Assembly (NCBI RefSeq): GCF_009762325.1
Contig: NZ_CP034348.1
Coordinates: forward strand, 2,920,501 to 2,984,500
DNA: 64,000 bases
Direction: 5' to 3'
Origin: Roseovarius faecimaris
GTDB lineage: Bacteria > Pseudomonadota > Alphaproteobacteria > Rhodobacterales > Rhodobacteraceae
Shown: piece by piece, positions 63,244 through 64,000 of the stretch
Layout of the letters: the number at the start of each line of letters is the position of its first letter
Position numbering within the stretch: position 1 is the stretch's first letter
Translations under genes and position numbers: made by a program
The notes under the pieces: model-generated
What the model was told of the DNA's origin: nothing
Seen by the model: only the letters and a program-made list of their open reading frames with translations
The model's database searches: none

Positions 63244-63999
63244 TCAGGGCTGCTCGTCATCATCGTCATCGCTATCGCCGGGCAGGTTGAAGAAGCTGTC
63301 GGCGTCGATCTTGTCGTCCGAGCGGTCATCCTCGTCATCATCGTCCCCGCCCAGGCTGAACGTCTCCAGACCTTCGATCGCGGTCGGAATTTTCGGCTCT
63401 GTCTCCATGCCAAGGCTCTGCTCGGTGCTCAGCAGTTTGCGGCGCTCGTCATCATCCATCGGCACCCCTTCCTTGGCGCGTTTGGCGGCGGCCTTTTGCA
63501 CGGCGGCATCAAGCTCGGTCTGCTTGCACAGTCCCAGCGCCACCGGGTCGATGGGCTGCATGTTGGAGATGTTCCAATGCGTGCGCTCGCGGATCGACTG
63601 GATGGTCGGTTTGGTGGTGCCGACCAGCTTGGCAATCTGGCTGTCGGCCAGTTCCGGGTGAAACTTCACCAGCCACAGGATCGCGTTGGGCCGGTCCTGA
63701 CGCTTGGACAGCGGCGTGTAACGCGGGCCGCGGCGCTTTTCCTCGCCCACGGCAGCGGCGTTGAACTTCAGCTTGAGCTTGTGCAGCGGATCGCTCTCGG
63801 CGGCGTCGATTTCATCCTGGGTAAGCTGGTTGTTGGCAATCGGATCAAACCCTTTCACCCCGGCGGCCACATCGCCATCGGCAATGCCCTGGATCTCCAG
63901 CTCGTGCATGCCAACGAAATCGGCGATCTGCTTGAAGCTGATCGTGGTGTTGTCCACCAGCCAGACGGCTGTGGCCTTGGCCATGAGCGGTTTTGCCAT
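63244..63999 (-). CDS. trcR: Cell-cycle transcriptional regulator TrcR (DUF1013)
   Basis: 251-aa alphaproteobacterial regulator. The N-terminus MAKPLMAKATAVWLVDNTTI and then FKQIADFVGMHELEIQGIAD hold a helix-turn-helix. A second one is in ADSQIAKLVGTTKPTIQSIR. The C-terminal 50 residues are an acidic tail (runs of Asp) likely to be unstructured. It is known to associate with RNA polymerase at cell-cycle genes. The ATG at 63999 is one base from the window edge, so a longer start cannot be excluded, but the N-terminus looks complete. Confidence 0.9.
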   Translation of the reverse strand: MAKPLMAKATAVWLVDNTTISFKQIADFVGMHELEIQGIADGDVAAGVKGFDPIANNQLTQDEIDAAESDPLHKLKLKFNAAAVGEEKRRGPRYTPLSKRQDRPNAILWLVKFHPELADSQIAKLVGTTKPTIQSIRERTHWNISNMQPIDPVALGLCKQTELDAAVQKAAAKRAKEGVPMDDDERRKLLSTEQSLGMETEPKIPTAIEGLETFSLGGDDDDEDDRSDDKIDADSFFNLPGDSDDDDDEQP

Positions 64000-64000
64000 G

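Overview
The window reads as chromosomal DNA of a GC-rich alphaproteobacterium of the order Rhodobacterales (Roseobacter-like). The evidence is the gene content: a cbb3 oxidase cluster ccoNOQP/ccoGHIS with FnrL and FNR boxes, a membrane-anchored cytochrome of the c_y type, the alphaproteobacterial cell-cycle regulator TrcR (DUF1013), RutR-type TetR repressors, and a compact SRP RNA. No tRNA, rRNA, CRISPR array, intact IS element or prophage was found. Most genes lie in short operons with ATGA/GTGA start-stop overlaps.

1-18 kb, reductive pyrimidine catabolism. A GntR regulator and a low-GC stretch with one unknown gene come first. They are followed by preT, a secreted protein, a SAM methyltransferase and preA (NAD(P)H-dependent dihydropyrimidine dehydrogenase). 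Next on the minus strand are a seven-heme cytochrome with TPRs, a 76-aa conserved protein and two RutR-like repressors. Facing them across two RutR-type operators are the N-carbamoyl-beta-amino-acid amidohydrolase, a GIY-YIG protein, dihydropyrimidinase and a four-gene ABC importer with an NMT1/THI5-like binding protein. Together these could import pyrimidines and convert uracil/thymine to beta-alanine/beta-aminoisobutyrate. A TetR gene and a homocysteine S-methyltransferase-like gene follow.

18-34.6 kb, microaerobic respiration. After a D,D-carboxypeptidase with a SPOR domain come (minus strand) ccoS, ccoI, ccoH and ccoG, a LysR gene with small ORFs opposite it, a PAS-GAF-GGDEF cyclase, then ccoP, ccoQ, ccoO and ccoN. 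A universal stress protein, fnrL and the anaerobic coproporphyrinogen oxidase hemN follow. Four FNR-like boxes sit upstream of ccoG, ccoN, uspA and fnrL/hemN, which suggests one oxygen-controlled regulon.

34.6-47.8 kb, peptide import and small-molecule metabolism. A yejABEF-type importer ends in a sulfotransferase. A c_y-like cytochrome with duplicated heme domain, prephenate dehydratase, an amidohydrolase with an orphan Tat-exported binding protein, and a divergent XRE regulator follow.

47.8-64 kb. Here lie a DUF1513-like Tat lipoprotein and a polyglycine lipoprotein, then a two-component system whose kinase is broken by an in-frame amber codon, and a PHP-domain protein. A secreted protein made almost wholly of 14-residue repeats follows, with SRPBCC, NudC and a cyclic-nucleotide phosphodiesterase/nucleotidase that probably starts at ATT. 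The end of the window has SRP RNA, a dual-specificity phosphatase, a zinc peptidase, dnaX-ybaB-recR, a 45-aa membrane peptide and trcR.

The most unusual items are the tandem-repeat secreted protein, the amber-interrupted kinase, the ATT start, the tiled 22-bp palindromes (three copies in two places), the imperfect 25-bp inverted repeat inside the ABC operon, and the duplicated heme domain of the c_y-like cytochrome. I did not find a clear new defence or biosynthetic system.
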